Shown here: one piece after another, positions 44,189 through 55,260 of the stretch
Layout: every line of letters starts with the position of its first letter
How positions within the stretch are numbered: position 1 is the stretch's first letter
Assembly (NCBI GenBank): GCA_963930645.1
Contig: OZ005648.1
Coordinates: 267,913,830-267,977,829 of the forward strand
From: Salticus scenicus
Lineage: Eukaryota > Arthropoda > Arachnida > Araneae > Salticidae
Length of the DNA stretch: 64,000 nucleotides
Reading direction: 5' to 3'
Translations under genes and position numbers: made by a program
The notes under the pieces: model-generated
What the model saw: the letters and a program-made list of their open reading frames with translations, nothing else
Databases searched by the model: none
Told to the model about the DNA's origin: nothing

Positions 44189-44711
44189 GACCTCTTAGAA
44201 GGACCCCCATGGAGGGCAATCTCTACTTAAGTCAAAGTATCATGTAACTTTTGTATTTCCAGTGGTACCATAATTATTTTGCCCCAACACAGCCAGTACA
44301 TATTGTATGGCTAGACTGGAATTTTCTTAAAACACGTCTGAAAAACCTTTAAAAGTCAAGGAATTTCATTCTCATATTTGAGTGGCAACCCTGAAAGCAC
44401 TTTTCCAAGCATAACTCTGTTCCAAGTTATTGCAAGACAACAATTTTTGGTATCTGTGTGTTATGTGTACCTAACACACACTATAAAGGGATTTTACGAA
44501 GTGTTCCCTCTTGAGGGTGGGCAGGGGAAATGGGAGGAAAAAACACATTTCCAATTGTTACTCTTTTCTAATTCATCTCAGAAAGGTTATTGATTTCAAT
44601 TAATTTTTCTTTAATTTTTTGATTTTATGAGATTTTTATATTAATAAGTTATATGTAATTTTGAGAATTCATATAAATATAGTGACCTGCGAAGTGGGCA
44701 TCGCCTGCTAG
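43920..44711 (+). mobile_element. Helitron 3' remnant
   Basis: It ends GACCTGCGAAGTGGGCATCGC followed by CTGCTAG and T, close to the end of the Helitron at 41825 (GACCAGCGAAGCGCGCATAGC), with GCGA/TCGC able to pair. The 5' end was not found; the start given is only where related text (CCCCTCCTTTGAGGG) appears. A hAT MITE is nested in it. Confidence 0.5.
44001..44392. mobile_element. hAT-like MITE, 392 bp, with 8-bp target duplication
   Basis: GAAAGCAC lies on both sides (43993-44000 and 44393-44400). The ends are AGGGTTGCCACGC and, inverted, AGGGTTGCCACTC. Internal GTCAGGGAATTT-type phrases and a long T run are present. No protein. Confidence 0.8.
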
Positions 44712-45333
44712 TTAATATATACACGGTGAAAGTGTCAGGTTGAACACACTTCTTATTTAAGATAGGAGATAATCCACACGTTCAGGCTGTAAACCAGCCT
44801 CCACAAGTTGGCTTGTGTTTATAGAAGCTCTAAGTCGAAGATTCAGTGGGAAACATGATGTCATTAGTTTTGCTCTGGTAGGCACTTTACAGTTGTTTTC
44901 TCTTTTCTTCTAGCGCTGGCAATTTTCGTACTACAGGCACCTTTTCAACGCTATTTATGTTTTTTTGGCATAGAGATTCCATTCCAATAAAAAAAAGTAG
45001 GTGTTGCCATTTGAAATTTTCGAAATTTTGTCACTGCATCCATAACTGTTAGAGTTAAACTGTTTTTTTTTTTTAATATGATTGTTGAGTGCATACCTCA
45101 AAACACCTTCAACCAAAATTTTACTCTGAACAGTATGATAGCTATGGTCTCATATATCAGGGTAGTTTTTTTTTTTTTTTTTTTTTTTAAATCACACCAT
45201 GTATATTATTATTATGTATACATAGCACTGATATTCAGTTTCTAATTTGTTAAATGCTTCTGTGCATAGGTGTGAATTTAGTTCTATAAAAATAAACATA
45301 TATTGTCTAAAATAAAGCCTTATTTTGATTGTA

Positions 45334-45537
45334 CAGTAAAACCTCTCTAAGTTGGACACCTACGGTTCCAAGAAAAAGTGTCCAACTTAGAGAGGTGTCC
45401 AACTTATAGGGGTTAGACATAATGTTAATGGATACATTCTGTTCCGAGAAAAAGCGTCCAACTTATAGGGGTTAGACATAATGTTAATGGATACATTCCG
45501 TTCCGAGAAAAAGCGTCCAACTTGAGAGGTTTCACTG
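45334..45537. mobile_element. pogo/Tc1-like MITE, 204 bp, same family as 29904-31103
   Basis: The ends CAGTAAAACCTCTCTAAGTT and, inverted, CAGTGAAACCTCTCAAGTTG are flanked by TA. A ~60-base internal segment (AACTTATAGGGGTTAGACAT to AAAAAGCGTCC) is duplicated in tandem. Compact and well preserved. Confidence 0.8.
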
Positions 45538-45957
45538 TAATTTGTTTTGGAAAATTACGATTTTCACACTAGATTTAGATTCACAAAAAATTATGCATAG
45601 ATTTTTCACACTTTCACAAAAAAAAACAGGTCCCTGTCTGAATAGTCTGGGCAGACCCTTTAAGTTATTATGATCTAATCGTCACTTTGGCGACTAAGTG
45701 AACTAGAGACACCTGTCTTTATTTATGTAAATAACATACTTTTTATTATTATTTTAATTTGAAATTATATAAATATATTTTATCAATTTCATCATATAAT
45801 ATCATAAAAAGATTTGTGTGTATTTTGTGGAATACTATTTTAATTTTTTAATTTTAGTAATTAAATTAGCTGACACAAAGCAATTTAAGAAAAGCTGAGT
45901 TTCTTCTGTTTCATCAATTTATGTATATATATATATATATTATGTATTTTAATATAG

Positions 45958-46041
45958 TATGCTTGAGAGAACACTTGACAGCATTCTATTAGATGAAGAA
46001 AAGAAACACCCACTTCGTCTTCCATCCTCTGAAGATTATAG
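45958..46041 (+). CDS. Sos: Son of sevenless (Sos), exon: PH-REM linker
   Basis: The 84-base exon follows TTTTAATATAG and ends AG|GTAATT. It reads SMLERTLDSILLDEEKKHPL and RLPSSEDYR, the helical linker from the PH to the REM domain. MLERTLDSIL.DEE.KHPLR.P matches the arthropod form very closely. Frame and phase agree with both neighbours. Confidence 0.95.
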
Positions 46042-46100
46042 GTAATTTTTTTAATTATTTTACTATGTAATACTAGTTAAGAAAAATAAAAGTAGTAGTA

Positions 46101-46919
46101 CAGTATAGGATGCATTATCCAGAAAGCTTAAAACCTGGGGTATTCTGGATACAGCATTTATCTGTAATTCAGAACACTTTACTAAGAATAAAACACATAT
46201 GAAATAATTTCATAAATAGCAGTGATAAATTAAATATGGATTATATATAAAAATACTTTATTTATAGATTTGTTCATTTAATAAATTATTTACACAAAAA
46301 ATCATTCTTAATTACAATTTAAAATTATAAATAATAGTCATAAAAAATAAACATGTATAAAAAAAATTTTGATCTTAGGCGCAGAATCTTTTGATATGGA
46401 TTTTACAAACATTTCTGTGATAGTTTTTTGCTTATAGCATTTCTCTTGCAATAATTGTTCATCAATGTTTCAAGTAATTTTACTGCATAATGCCAAATAT
46501 TTCATGAAATAAATTCTAAAAATAATGGAAATTAATAAAAATTATTTAAAATTTTTACAACAATTTGACGTTGTGCATGCAACCTAAGTTCAAGGACAAA
46601 ATTTGCCTGCGGTTGGCACTCTAGAGTATGTGTTATTAATGTTTATCTATTAAAAATGTCATAAAAATTCATTTTCTAACCTAAATTTGCAAATTATTAA
46701 ATAAATATTTAGACAATTTTCTGCTTACCATATTTCTTCAGAATAACTTAGTATTATTAAAAAAATTAGGTCGCAAAAATATAATTCTGACTGCTACTAT
46801 TGTATATTTTTTCATTCTTAAGATTTTGCTGTAATTAAAAATTTTGGTTAGAAGCATTTTGCATTCTGTTTTTCAGAGCATTCTGGGTACTGAGATTCCA
46901 GGTAACATCTCCTATACTC
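46101..46919. mobile_element. Possible eroded pogo-like MITE
   Basis: The left end CAGTATAGGATGCATTATCC, preceded by TA, is weakly mirrored on the right by GTAACATCTCCTATACT. The interior is AT-rich without coding capacity. The match is imperfect, so this is a tentative call. Confidence 0.3.
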
Positions 46920-47867
46920 TCAGGGGCATGCCAGCACTGTCAGGCGCCTGTGTGTAGAGTTTCAGTTGGCGCCCTATATTACATTATTTTAAAAAAAAAA
47001 AAAAAAAAAAAAAACATTTTATAAAAAGTTATCATTTAGCAAGTCAGTTGAATCTCGAACCTTAATAGTAATAAATTTATTGAATGACTTATAAAATCGA
47101 GAAATGTATCAAATAAAATGATATTTAAAAAGAAACAAATAAATTGTACATTTTGCAGAAAGAGAAAAAATCTTATACGAGTTGCAAATGTACAAGGTAC
47201 AATTGTGAAGGCAAATAGGGGAAAATAAGATAGGCAGATTTAGCATTAATATGTGTGCAGAAATGCCGCGTTGAGGCATTAAAACAGATGGCTTAGATGA
47301 GAGCTGTAAGTATAAACATTTCTATTTGTGTAGGCCTAATTTTTAAGTAAATATTTAAACACAAAAAAATAGTCTCAGTAACCTAAACATTCCCTCACTT
47401 CATTACACCTTTTGTGAGTATTACACATATCATACTGATCCAAAATATCGGAATTGTATCCAAAATGTTGATTTTCTTGCGTGAAAGAGGTAATTGTAAA
47501 GAAAAAGGCAGTTTCTTGTTGAAAGATAAATTTTATTCAAGGAAAAAATCGTTAAATTATCATACATAAGTTCATACCTCAAAAAGACATAATACAACCC
47601 CACTAAAAATAATCTGAAGATATTCTTCAAATATTTTAAAATGTTTTGAAGATTTATCTTTTTCCATAAAATATCTGCAGAAATTTTAAAGACATTATAG
47701 AGAAATTTTGTAAATTTTTTTAGGAATGGGCCAAATAACTTAAGATATTCTGCAGATACTTTCAGGGAAAATCTTGAGATTATTTTTAGTGGGTAATGTT
47801 AAAAACACCACAGAGTAGAATTTCACTCATTTAAGAATAAATATAAACCATTTAAATCAAAACGAAC

Positions 47868-49404
47868 TGTTGTAATTAAAATTACACATTTATTTATAAA
47901 CGGAAATTAAACAAAAATGTGTATAATTAAAATTACACATTTATTTATAAAAGGAAATAAAACAAATGTGTGTAATCTAAATATATATAAAAATACTTTA
48001 TGTTTATATAATACAATTTAAAAAAAAGTGATTTGTATGTAAATATGGGCAGGTAAAAAAATGTTTTTTTTTTTTTTAACATGAGCGATAAATTGCTAAA
48101 TGTAAAAGCGGGAAGCCATAATTGTAAAATTGAAGGAGGGAGAATTGTAATGTGTTCTTGATATGAATCTACGAGACAGTCAGGCGACAAGCGGAGAAAG
48201 CATTTGACACTAAACTACAAAAGCTCACGAAAATGGTTTATTGCAGCTATAAATGAGGAAAAAAGAGATGGAGCAGATTTTCGATAACCGAGATTTCTAA
48301 GAAGAGTAGAGGGGGTCAAGAGAAGAGAAGCATAGAAGTACATTGGTAAAAAAAATGACCACTAAAAAAAAAGGGAAAGGTCCCGTGTGTGGCAAAAGGC
48401 GGAGTCAAAATGGGCCTGTAAGTGAAAAATACAAAATATCGTCAGATGATGGAAAATTTTTGAAGGAGAAATGATCCAGTGAAGAAAAGGTTGTACCCTC
48501 GCAGATGCTATAGACCTGGAAGAGGCCGGTACGCCCAAGAGTCCAGGAGTAGAAATCTTTGGATGACTGGAGAGTAAAAACAAAGGAGCCTTCGGAGGTG
48601 CATAAGGCTGAAAATGAAATACACCCCTGAAGTAAAGGTTGGATCTTCGCGGCAGTTATGATGCTCTGAAAACTGTGGTGAAAGCTCTGTTAATAAATAG
48701 CCAGTTATGCCTGATGTCCGAATTCTGGATTACATTAAAGCATGGGTGAAAGTCTTCCGTCTACAGGACGGAATTCAGTCTTTCAAAAATACCCCAGGAC
48801 GGAAAAACCAGACGACTTTCCATACTACCTTTGCATGCAGCTTACCTAAAACATGCGAGATCCTCGCGTTTTAGTGCAAACCTCATGGAAGTTAAATTGA
48901 AAAAATTTTCAGTCTTGGCTACATCTTACAACTTGCAGCCATGCATTAAAGTTGAACGCTTGTCGTCGGGTGAGTCAATACTTTAAATTATATATATAAA
49001 AAAGAAAATATCTAAAGTTTTTAGATTTCATTCTTTTTTCTTCCTCCTTAAAAAAAAACTGGCTGAGTCCCGCTTAAAGTGCTATTGCTTTATTATCAAT
49101 AATGATATCTCTTTAATTTAATTTATTTTTGATAAAGAATTTTTATGTTTAGAATAAAAGATGAATAAAAGGTATTTGTTATAAATTCTTATTGTTTTTT
49201 CTCATTGGTTTCTGGATAAGTTTTTCCAAGAAGACAGCTTAATAAGATAGGAGATATTTTTAGTATTCAAAATTTTATTTTATGACCCAGTAAAAATTTA
49301 AGGAACTTGGGTATTATTTAGATTATTATTTTTTTAGAAACAAACCAATGCAATGTATGGTACAGATTGGAGAGTATCTCTAAAATAACAATTTCTCTCC
49401 AACA
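47868..49404 (+). repeat. 5' LTR of the Gypsy element (1537 bp, with MITE insertion)
   Basis: TG...CA ends are present. The first ~105 bases are a tandem duplication of AATTAAAATTACACATTTAT...GGAAAT.AAACAAA. The LTR is nearly identical to 56849-58176 by eye except for the 48741-48944 insertion and short indels in homopolymers. I could not place a primer-binding site with confidence directly after it; TGGTGCCTATCC at about 49429 is the only TGG-start candidate. Confidence 0.92.
48741..48944. mobile_element. 204-bp MITE inserted into the 5' LTR
   Basis: The segment is absent from the 3' LTR, where the flanking ATTAAAG is present once; in the 5' LTR ATTAAAG lies on both sides (48734-48740 and 48945-48951). 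Its ends, CATGGGTGAAAGT and the inverse GCATGGCTGCAAGT, are imperfect inverted repeats. It must have inserted after the Gypsy element integrated. Confidence 0.8.
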
Positions 49405-50230
49405 CTGTAAAACAAGCGAAAAGCGATGTGGTGCCTATCCAGTTGAGGTCATAAAAAGAAATACATAAAAATAAAAAATAAATAAAATAAAAAAAACTAA
49501 TTTAGGAAAACTTTAAGGTGGACTCAGACAAAATAATAATATAGAAACAGACTAAGCATTTGCTTAAATAAAATTGGATAGCTATAGATAAAGGAAATCA
49601 TAGCATTATAAAGTCATTGTATATGAATACTGAAAAAAAAATATATATATAATGAATAGATATGAAAATGTGTACATATAATATATATATATAATATAGA
49701 TATAAATTACACTTTAATTAATAATGATAAGTAGAATATGAAAATAAATGAAGTGTAACTAAGATAATTACAGTTGTAAATTTTGAAAATTTACTGGAAA
49801 TATTTTATATGTACACATGAACAGCAAGATTGCTCAGGAAGGTTATACAAATCAAATAATCTGATATTTTGTTTATTTGATAATATTATTTTTGATGCCT
49901 GTATACATATAAAACTATAAAAAATTGAATATTTTACTTTGAGGAAAGTAAATAGTTTCCTAAAATAAGGAATAATAATAATAATTGAACTAGAATAATC
50001 TAGCTAGTCAAAATAAATATATGTATACAAGCATAATTTGTGTTAATGTTAATACATATAAGAATGATTTTTTAAGAGTGGATTTAAAGTAAAGGTAGAA
50101 AGTAGTTGATGTAAATGAAAAGTACTTATAAATTGAGAAATAAAGTTGCGAATGAGTGTTATACAAAAACTCAAAATCAGAAGGAAACGGTGGAAACAAA
50201 AACTGATAAGGTAGTACAGGTAAACTCAAA
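49405..50230 (+). other. Gypsy untranslated leader
   Basis: AT-rich, stop-filled sequence between LTR and gag start, presumably carrying the primer-binding and packaging signals. (TA)n and AATAATA runs occur. Nothing specific can be assigned. Confidence 0.6.
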
Positions 50231-51253
50231 ATGGAAAAAAAGTTAACAGTGTCATTAGATACGCTATTATTGGGTCTTCCACACTTCAGTGGGGACAGTC
50301 AGGCTAATATAGATAAATTTCTAGAGTCATTTGAGACATTAACAAATGCGACAGAATTAGACAATGGAATTAAATTATTAATTTTAAAAAGTAAAATCAG
50401 TGGAAAAGCGAAGGAGAAAATAAACTTGGATGAGGATTTAATAAATGAGAATGTGTATGAGCAATTCAAACTTAAATTAAAAGAAAAATTTAAGAGCAAA
50501 GTAAATTTCTCAAAAGCTCAGGCAGATTTCATGAATATCAGGCAATCACCAAAACAAACTATAGAAGAATATGCAACGGAAATAATAAAAAAATCAAATG
50601 AATTTTTAAAAGGGTCTGGATTCGAAAACAAAGATGGGGCAAAAGAATTTGTAAACAGTTTAAAATTAAATAAATTTATTGAAGGCATGAGGGCAGACAT
50701 AGCATTTGAGTTAAGAAAGGCAGATATAAAAGATTTTGAAAGTGCATTAAAAATGGCTAAGACCATTGAAAATGCAATGCAATTTAATGTGGAGGAAATA
50801 AATACTATAGAGAAAAAAAATAGCAAAGAAACCGATATGTGTACATTATTATTAGAATTAACATCGAAACAAACTGAACAAATCAAACAATTAGAAAAAA
50901 AAATTGAAGAATTAGAAATAAGAAATAACAGATCAGAAAGTCAAGAGAGACAAAAGCATGACAACACAAGATTTTGTGCAATTTGCAAAATTAGGTCACA
51001 TAACACTGAGCAATGCTGGTACAATTCAAGAACTAATCCGAATATTGTAAACAATACAATCCCTATAATACCAGAGAGTGAAAATTCAGGGGTTAGAAAC
51101 ATAAGATCAGACGAAAATAGATCTAGTAATACAAATTATGAAAATTTTGATAGGGGTACTAGAAATTATTTCAGAAGAAGTTCGCATAGAAATTTTAGAC
51201 AAAGAGGTACAAACCGCCCTGCTATAACGTTTCCAAGGCAGTCGGGAAACTAA
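50231..51253 (+). CDS. gag: Gypsy Gag polyprotein (340 aa)
   Basis: Gag forms the particle in which reverse transcription takes place. The frame starts at the first ATG after the leader (MEKKLTVSLD). Residues about 15-195 resemble the retrotransposon gag core (FSGD...IDKFLESFETL, then LKLKEKFKS...F..ARQ-type helices and TIEEYATEI). A Glu/Lys-rich coiled-coil-like segment lies at about 215-240. A CCHC zinc knuckle follows at residues 249-262 (CAICKIRSHNTEQC, spacing CX2CX4HX4C), which should bind RNA. The tail is rich in Arg and Asn. The frame is uninterrupted. It ends in TAA directly after GGGAAAC, a candidate -1 frameshift site into protease. Confidence 0.9.
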   Translation: MEKKLTVSLDTLLLGLPHFSGDSQANIDKFLESFETLTNATELDNGIKLLILKSKISGKAKEKINLDEDLINENVYEQFKLKLKEKFKSKVNFSKAQADFMNIRQSPKQTIEEYATEIIKKSNEFLKGSGFENKDGAKEFVNSLKLNKFIEGMRADIAFELRKADIKDFESALKMAKTIENAMQFNVEEINTIEKKNSKETDMCTLLLELTSKQTEQIKQLEKKIEELEIRNNRSESQERQKHDNTRFCAICKIRSHNTEQCWYNSRTNPNIVNNTIPIIPESENSGVRNIRSDENRSSNTNYENFDRGTRNYFRRSSHRNFRQRGTNRPAITFPRQSGN

Positions 51254-51326
51254 ATGAGGGGTTTACCAAGAGTAAAAAAAATAATAACATAGTCCCTCGT
51301 AAATCCCTTAACATATCCAGGGGACT
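51244..51326 (+). promoter_or_regulatory. Candidate -1 programmed ribosomal frameshift signal (slippery heptamer plus pseudoknot)
   Basis: G GGA AAC (51244-51250), in gag phase, fits the X XXY YYZ rule and is followed directly by the gag stop TAA. After a 7-base spacer, GGGGTTTAC (51258-51266) can pair with GTAAATCCC (51299-51307), 9 pairs with one G-U. AGTCCC within that loop (51291-51296) can pair with GGGACT (51321-51326), extendable by a G-U. This gives an H-type pseudoknot. The protease frame is -1 relative to gag and open across this point from 51199. Confidence 0.75.
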
Positions 51327-51357
51327 AAAAATACATCAAAATAGCGATAAAAAATAT

Positions 51358-52173
51358 GTGAATCAAACAGACAAGGAATTATACAGAAATTATTATGAAA
51401 AATATTATAAAGTACAGAGGCAGAGAAGCGAGAAAGATAACAATTCACGCAGGTATAATAAAAACAAAAATAAATCAAATGTAATTCATACACCAGATCG
51501 ATATCTGTGCACAAAAAGATGGAAAAACACACAAGAGATTAAATATGTGACAAATATTGATCAAAATGATATAGGTAACTTACCCATCTTAGATTTGAAT
51601 ATAAATGGGGTACCTACACGAAATTTAATAGATACAGGCGCAACATTAAATGCAATGTGTCCCAAAATATTTCAAAAAATCAAAGAAACAGGGATAATAA
51701 TTCAGTATTTGTCAAATAATGTAAACATACACACATTAAGCAATCAGAGAATTAATTTCAAAAAATGCATTAAAATTACATTCAAAATTAAAGGGAAATT
51801 CGTGACTGGTGTATTTTATATATTGAACTTTAATTTTGATAAGAAGTATAATGTAATATTAGGTTATGACTTTCTCAAAAGAAACAAAATGATAGTAGAC
51901 TGTAAGGCAGGACATGTACTATTTAAAAACATGAAATTGGAATTAAATAAAACTCCAAACAACAAAGAAATTCCAAATCATATAAATACCATGTCAATAG
52001 AAACAAATACAGACACATCACAGATGGAGTACAAAATACAATTCCCACAGTCAGGAGTGCATGATCAGGAACAGGAAGAAAATGCAAAAATTTATGGGAA
52101 TTTTAATTGCTCAAAAGATCAGACAAAGTCAAAAAATAATGAAAATGGGAGGCAGCTTCTAGTAAACACATGA
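51358..52173 (+). CDS. pro: Gypsy aspartic protease and connecting region
   Basis: The retroviral-type aspartic protease cleaves the Gag and Pol polyproteins. The catalytic motif is LIDTGATLNAM with Asp at residue 92 counted from the ATG at 51358; NVILGYDFLKRNKMIVDC further on matches the conserved ILG-x-D-F-L segment of Gypsy proteases. The ATG is probably not the real start: the frame is open back to 51199, overlapping the end of gag in the -1 phase, so translation most likely enters by frameshifting. The frame ends at a TGA at 52171, after which the pol frame is disturbed until about 52333. Confidence 0.85.
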   Translation: MNQTDKELYRNYYEKYYKVQRQRSEKDNNSRRYNKNKNKSNVIHTPDRYLCTKRWKNTQEIKYVTNIDQNDIGNLPILDLNINGVPTRNLIDTGATLNAMCPKIFQKIKETGIIIQYLSNNVNIHTLSNQRINFKKCIKITFKIKGKFVTGVFYILNFNFDKKYNVILGYDFLKRNKMIVDCKAGHVLFKNMKLELNKTPNNKEIPNHINTMSIETNTDTSQMEYKIQFPQSGVHDQEQEENAKIYGNFNCSKDQTKSKNNENGRQLLVNT

Positions 52174-52461
52174 TAGAATTAAATGAGAAAAATGAAGAAA
52201 ACATTATAAGGCAGGATACGTTAAATCAAAATTATCACTTTGCAAGATTGATAAAAAAAATTGCACCATATAAAAAATGTTGCACCGAAGCAAACAGTTT
52301 GGGCAGAAATAAAAGTTCCTAGAGTATATTAAAACGAAACAATATTCCTTGAACCACAGAGAAATAATTCGGGTACAAACATAAGTTGCTCTATACATAA
52401 AATAGATAATGAAAATAAACTAAAAATTCAAATTTCAAATACAAAAGACCATAAAATTACT
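52174..52461 (+). pseudogene. Broken protease-RT junction of the Gypsy pol
   Basis: Pol-like coding continues here but not in one frame. About 52143-52260 is open in a different frame, the original frame resumes at about 52270 near an A run, and an in-frame TAA stands at 52330-52332 before the frame is open to the RT. These two offsetting indels and one nonsense codon explain why protease and RT appear as separate frames. They suggest the copy is inactive unless the assembly has errors here. Confidence 0.6.
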
Positions 52462-55260
52462 TTGAATAAAAATATGAAAGTGGCGAAAGTTACACAACAA
52501 TTCATAATAATGGACAAAACAAAACCAAAGCGAGAAATTATTAACAATTTAAACATGGTAGATGTTAAACAAATGAGAAAAGCTGACTTAAAAAAGGAAG
52601 ATTTTAATCTAAGTCATTTAGATTCAGTGACACAAAAAGAAATGCATGAAATATTAATGAAAAATTATGCGGCATTTTCCAAAAATTACAAGACACTAGG
52701 ACAAACATCATTAGTTACCCCAATATTTAAATTAGCTCATAATTACCCCATTCAATTAAAACCGTATAAATTGGCTCATAATATAAAAGAAGTGGCGAAA
52801 GAGGAGATAAATAAATTATTAGAGGCAAAAATTATTGAACCAACAAACTCCCATTATGCAGCTCCTGTAATTTTCGTAAAGAAGAAATGTAACTCGAAAA
52901 CAAATGATCCCAAACACATTAAAGTGAGAGCAGCAGTAGATTACAGGGTCCTTAATGAAATCATAGAAGTTTCACCACATCCTATCCCAGATGCGAAAGA
53001 AATAATTCAGAGACTTAGTGGCAAAAAATACTATACTGTGATGGACTTTCATTCGGCATTCTTCCAAATTAATTTAAAAGAAGAAGACCGAGAAAAATTA
53101 GCATTCATTACGGAATTTGGTTGCTATCAGCCAACCAGATTAAATTTTGGTAATAAAATATCAACTATGACATTTGCTAAACTTATGGATAAGATTCTAG
53201 GTCACATAGATAAACATAAAATAGGGTACTTTATCGATGACATTATTTTAGGAACAGACTCAATAGAAGATATGAAAAAATTAATGCAGGAAGTCTTAGA
53301 CATTTTGATAAAAAACAATCTAACTATTGGCCCGCAAAAGATGCAAATATGTAAAAATGAGATAGAGTTCTTAGGGTATAAAATCAATGAACATGGTTAT
53401 TCACCATCGGAGGGAAATTTAAACAAAGTAAAAAAATTAATGAGACCAAACAATAAAAAAGGTATCTTACAACTGTTAGGGTTTTCGAACTATTTCAGAA
53501 CATTGATAAAAAATTATAACGATATAATAGATCCATTATTACAACTGACAAGAAAAGACATAAAATTTAAATGGGGTGAAGAACAAGAGAAAGCATTTAT
53601 AAATTTACAAACCGCGTTATTAAATGAACCAACTCTAAGAGCTCCAGATATGAGCAAAGAATTTTATTTGATCACGGATGCTTCAAAATACGCAATATCG
53701 GCGATTTTAGCACAAAAAGAGAATGGAATTTTGCATCCGATTGAATATTATGGTAGGAAATTAAAAAATTCAGAGAAAAATTATCCAGCCATGAAACAAG
53801 AGTTACTAGCAATACATGAAGCAGTATTAAATTATAAAAACTTACTGTTAGGAAAAAAAATATTTCTGTTAACAGATGCGAAGGCGTTAACATATTTTAT
53901 TAACTTGGAGAAACAGCCTGACATAATTTCGAGATGGCTTTTAGATCTCCAAGAATTCGACATAACAGTAGAGCATATATCAGGATCACAGAATCCGAGT
54001 GATTTTTTAAGTAGGCACATAGCAAACATAACGCATGAAGATCAAGAGAATAAAATGTATTTATTTAAAGCCGAAAAAGAGTTGTCAGAAGAAAACATTT
54101 TAAATGAACAAAAAAAATGCGACAAACTACAAAAAATAGTAGTATGTTTAAAATCAAAGAGAGATAATAAATACAAAAGAAAATATTCTTTATTAGACAA
54201 TGATCTATTAGTATTGAAACATTCAAATAATGCTACGGAAAATACGCAAAATATTATCATAGCTCCACATAGTTTAAGAGAGAAAATCATAAATACCGCG
54301 CATTCCCCACACTTCGGTTTTGAGAAAACATATCAAATGATTAAAAGTAGATTTTACTGGATTGGGATGTACCAAACAGTAAAATATTTTTGTAGGAGAT
54401 GTATTCCATGTAACTCTTACAAACCGCATCAAACAATAAAACTTCCGTTACAAGTAATGAATAAGAACTATGCATGTGGCCAAGCATTAAATATTGATAT
54501 TGTTGGAAAATTAGTACCAACGCTAAAACAGAACAAATTTCTTTTAACAATTATTTGTGCATTTTCTAGGTTCTTAGAAGTAATACCGCTAAAAAATACC
54601 AATACAACTACCATCATAAATGCGCTGCTAGAATATTTTGGAAAATATGGCCTATGCCAGTATATAAATTTAGACAATGCGCCTTATTTTAGAGGCAAAG
54701 AATTTACAGACTTCGCTAAGAATCTAAATATAACATTGCGTTATTCGAGCATTTACAAACCCAGTAGTAATGGTACGATTGAGAAAGCACATTTAATTTT
54801 TAAAAATTCCATCTCAGCCATGTGTCAGGAAACTTTTGATTGGGACACGAGAATAAATGTTTTTAAGTTAAACTATAATATGTTGAAACATCGAGCAATG
54901 GGATACGAACCTGCGGTGTTATTTTTTGGGAGAAAATTAAAAACTCCATTTCTAGATTGCAATGACAGAAATAAGGAAACCCCTTCGAAATATATATCAA
55001 AAATAAAACAGCATATGCATCAGGCGAGAACAAAAGCATTACTAAATATGAAAAAAATTTCAGAAGAGTACAATAGAAATAAAAGTATAAATCATAAGGA
55101 ATTGGAGATAGGTGATGAAGTCTATCTTAAATCACTAAGAAAGAATAGAAAATTAGGTAAACGGTTTGATGGACCATTTTTGGTGGAAAGAAAGTTCAGG
55201 AACTCGAATTACTTGATACGAGAAAAGGAAGGAAAGAAAAGTTTAAAAATTCATATTTAA
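52462..55260 (+). CDS. pol: Gypsy Pol: reverse transcriptase, RNase H and integrase (932 aa)
   Basis: This part copies the RNA into DNA and inserts it into the genome. RT motifs: VRAAVDYRVLNE, YYTVMDFHSAFFQI and the catalytic YFIDD at residues 256-260. The usual LPFGL..AP segment is changed to LNFGNKISTMT. RNase H: LITDASKYAISAILAQ with Asp at about 406, then a TDAKAL motif. Integrase: an HHCC zinc-binding region at about 614-650 (YFCRRCIPC) and catalytic Asp679 (IDIVGKL), Asp738 (LDNAPYF) and Glu774 (NGTIEKAH), giving exactly D,D-35-E. The C-terminus has a GDEVYLKS...KRFDGPFLVE stretch like the GPY/F module. The frame is open throughout; the true N-terminus lies upstream in the broken junction. 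Confidence 0.93.
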   Translation: MNKNMKVAKVTQQFIIMDKTKPKREIINNLNMVDVKQMRKADLKKEDFNLSHLDSVTQKEMHEILMKNYAAFSKNYKTLGQTSLVTPIFKLAHNYPIQLKPYKLAHNIKEVAKEEINKLLEAKIIEPTNSHYAAPVIFVKKKCNSKTNDPKHIKVRAAVDYRVLNEIIEVSPHPIPDAKEIIQRLSGKKYYTVMDFHSAFFQINLKEEDREKLAFITEFGCYQPTRLNFGNKISTMTFAKLMDKILGHIDKHKIGYFIDDIILGTDSIEDMKKLMQEVLDILIKNNLTIGPQKMQICKNEIEFLGYKINEHGYSPSEGNLNKVKKLMRPNNKKGILQLLGFSNYFRTLIKNYNDIIDPLLQLTRKDIKFKWGEEQEKAFINLQTALLNEPTLRAPDMSKEFYLITDASKYAISAILAQKENGILHPIEYYGRKLKNSEKNYPAMKQELLAIHEAVLNYKNLLLGKKIFLLTDAKALTYFINLEKQPDIISRWLLDLQEFDITVEHISGSQNPSDFLSRHIANITHEDQENKMYLFKAEKELSEENILNEQKKCDKLQKIVVCLKSKRDNKYKRKYSLLDNDLLVLKHSNNATENTQNIIIAPHSLREKIINTAHSPHFGFEKTYQMIKSRFYWIGMYQTVKYFCRRCIPCNSYKPHQTIKLPLQVMNKNYACGQALNIDIVGKLVPTLKQNKFLLTIICAFSRFLEVIPLKNTNTTTIINALLEYFGKYGLCQYINLDNAPYFRGKEFTDFAKNLNITLRYSSIYKPSSNGTIEKAHLIFKNSISAMCQETFDWDTRINVFKLNYNMLKHRAMGYEPAVLFFGRKLKTPFLDCNDRNKETPSKYISKIKQHMHQARTKALLNMKKISEEYNRNKSINHKELEIGDEVYLKSLRKNRKLGKRFDGPFLVERKFRNSNYLIREKEGKKSLKIHI

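Larger units (their letters stand above)
43500..45957 (+). other. Sos intron 3 of the window (U2-type, 2.46 kb)
   Basis: The donor is GTAACT and the acceptor ends TTTTAATATAG. It is the shortest contained intron but still holds a Helitron remnant, a hAT MITE and a pogo-like MITE. 44712-45333 is otherwise plain sequence with poly(T) tracts at 45063 and 45167. Confidence 0.85.
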
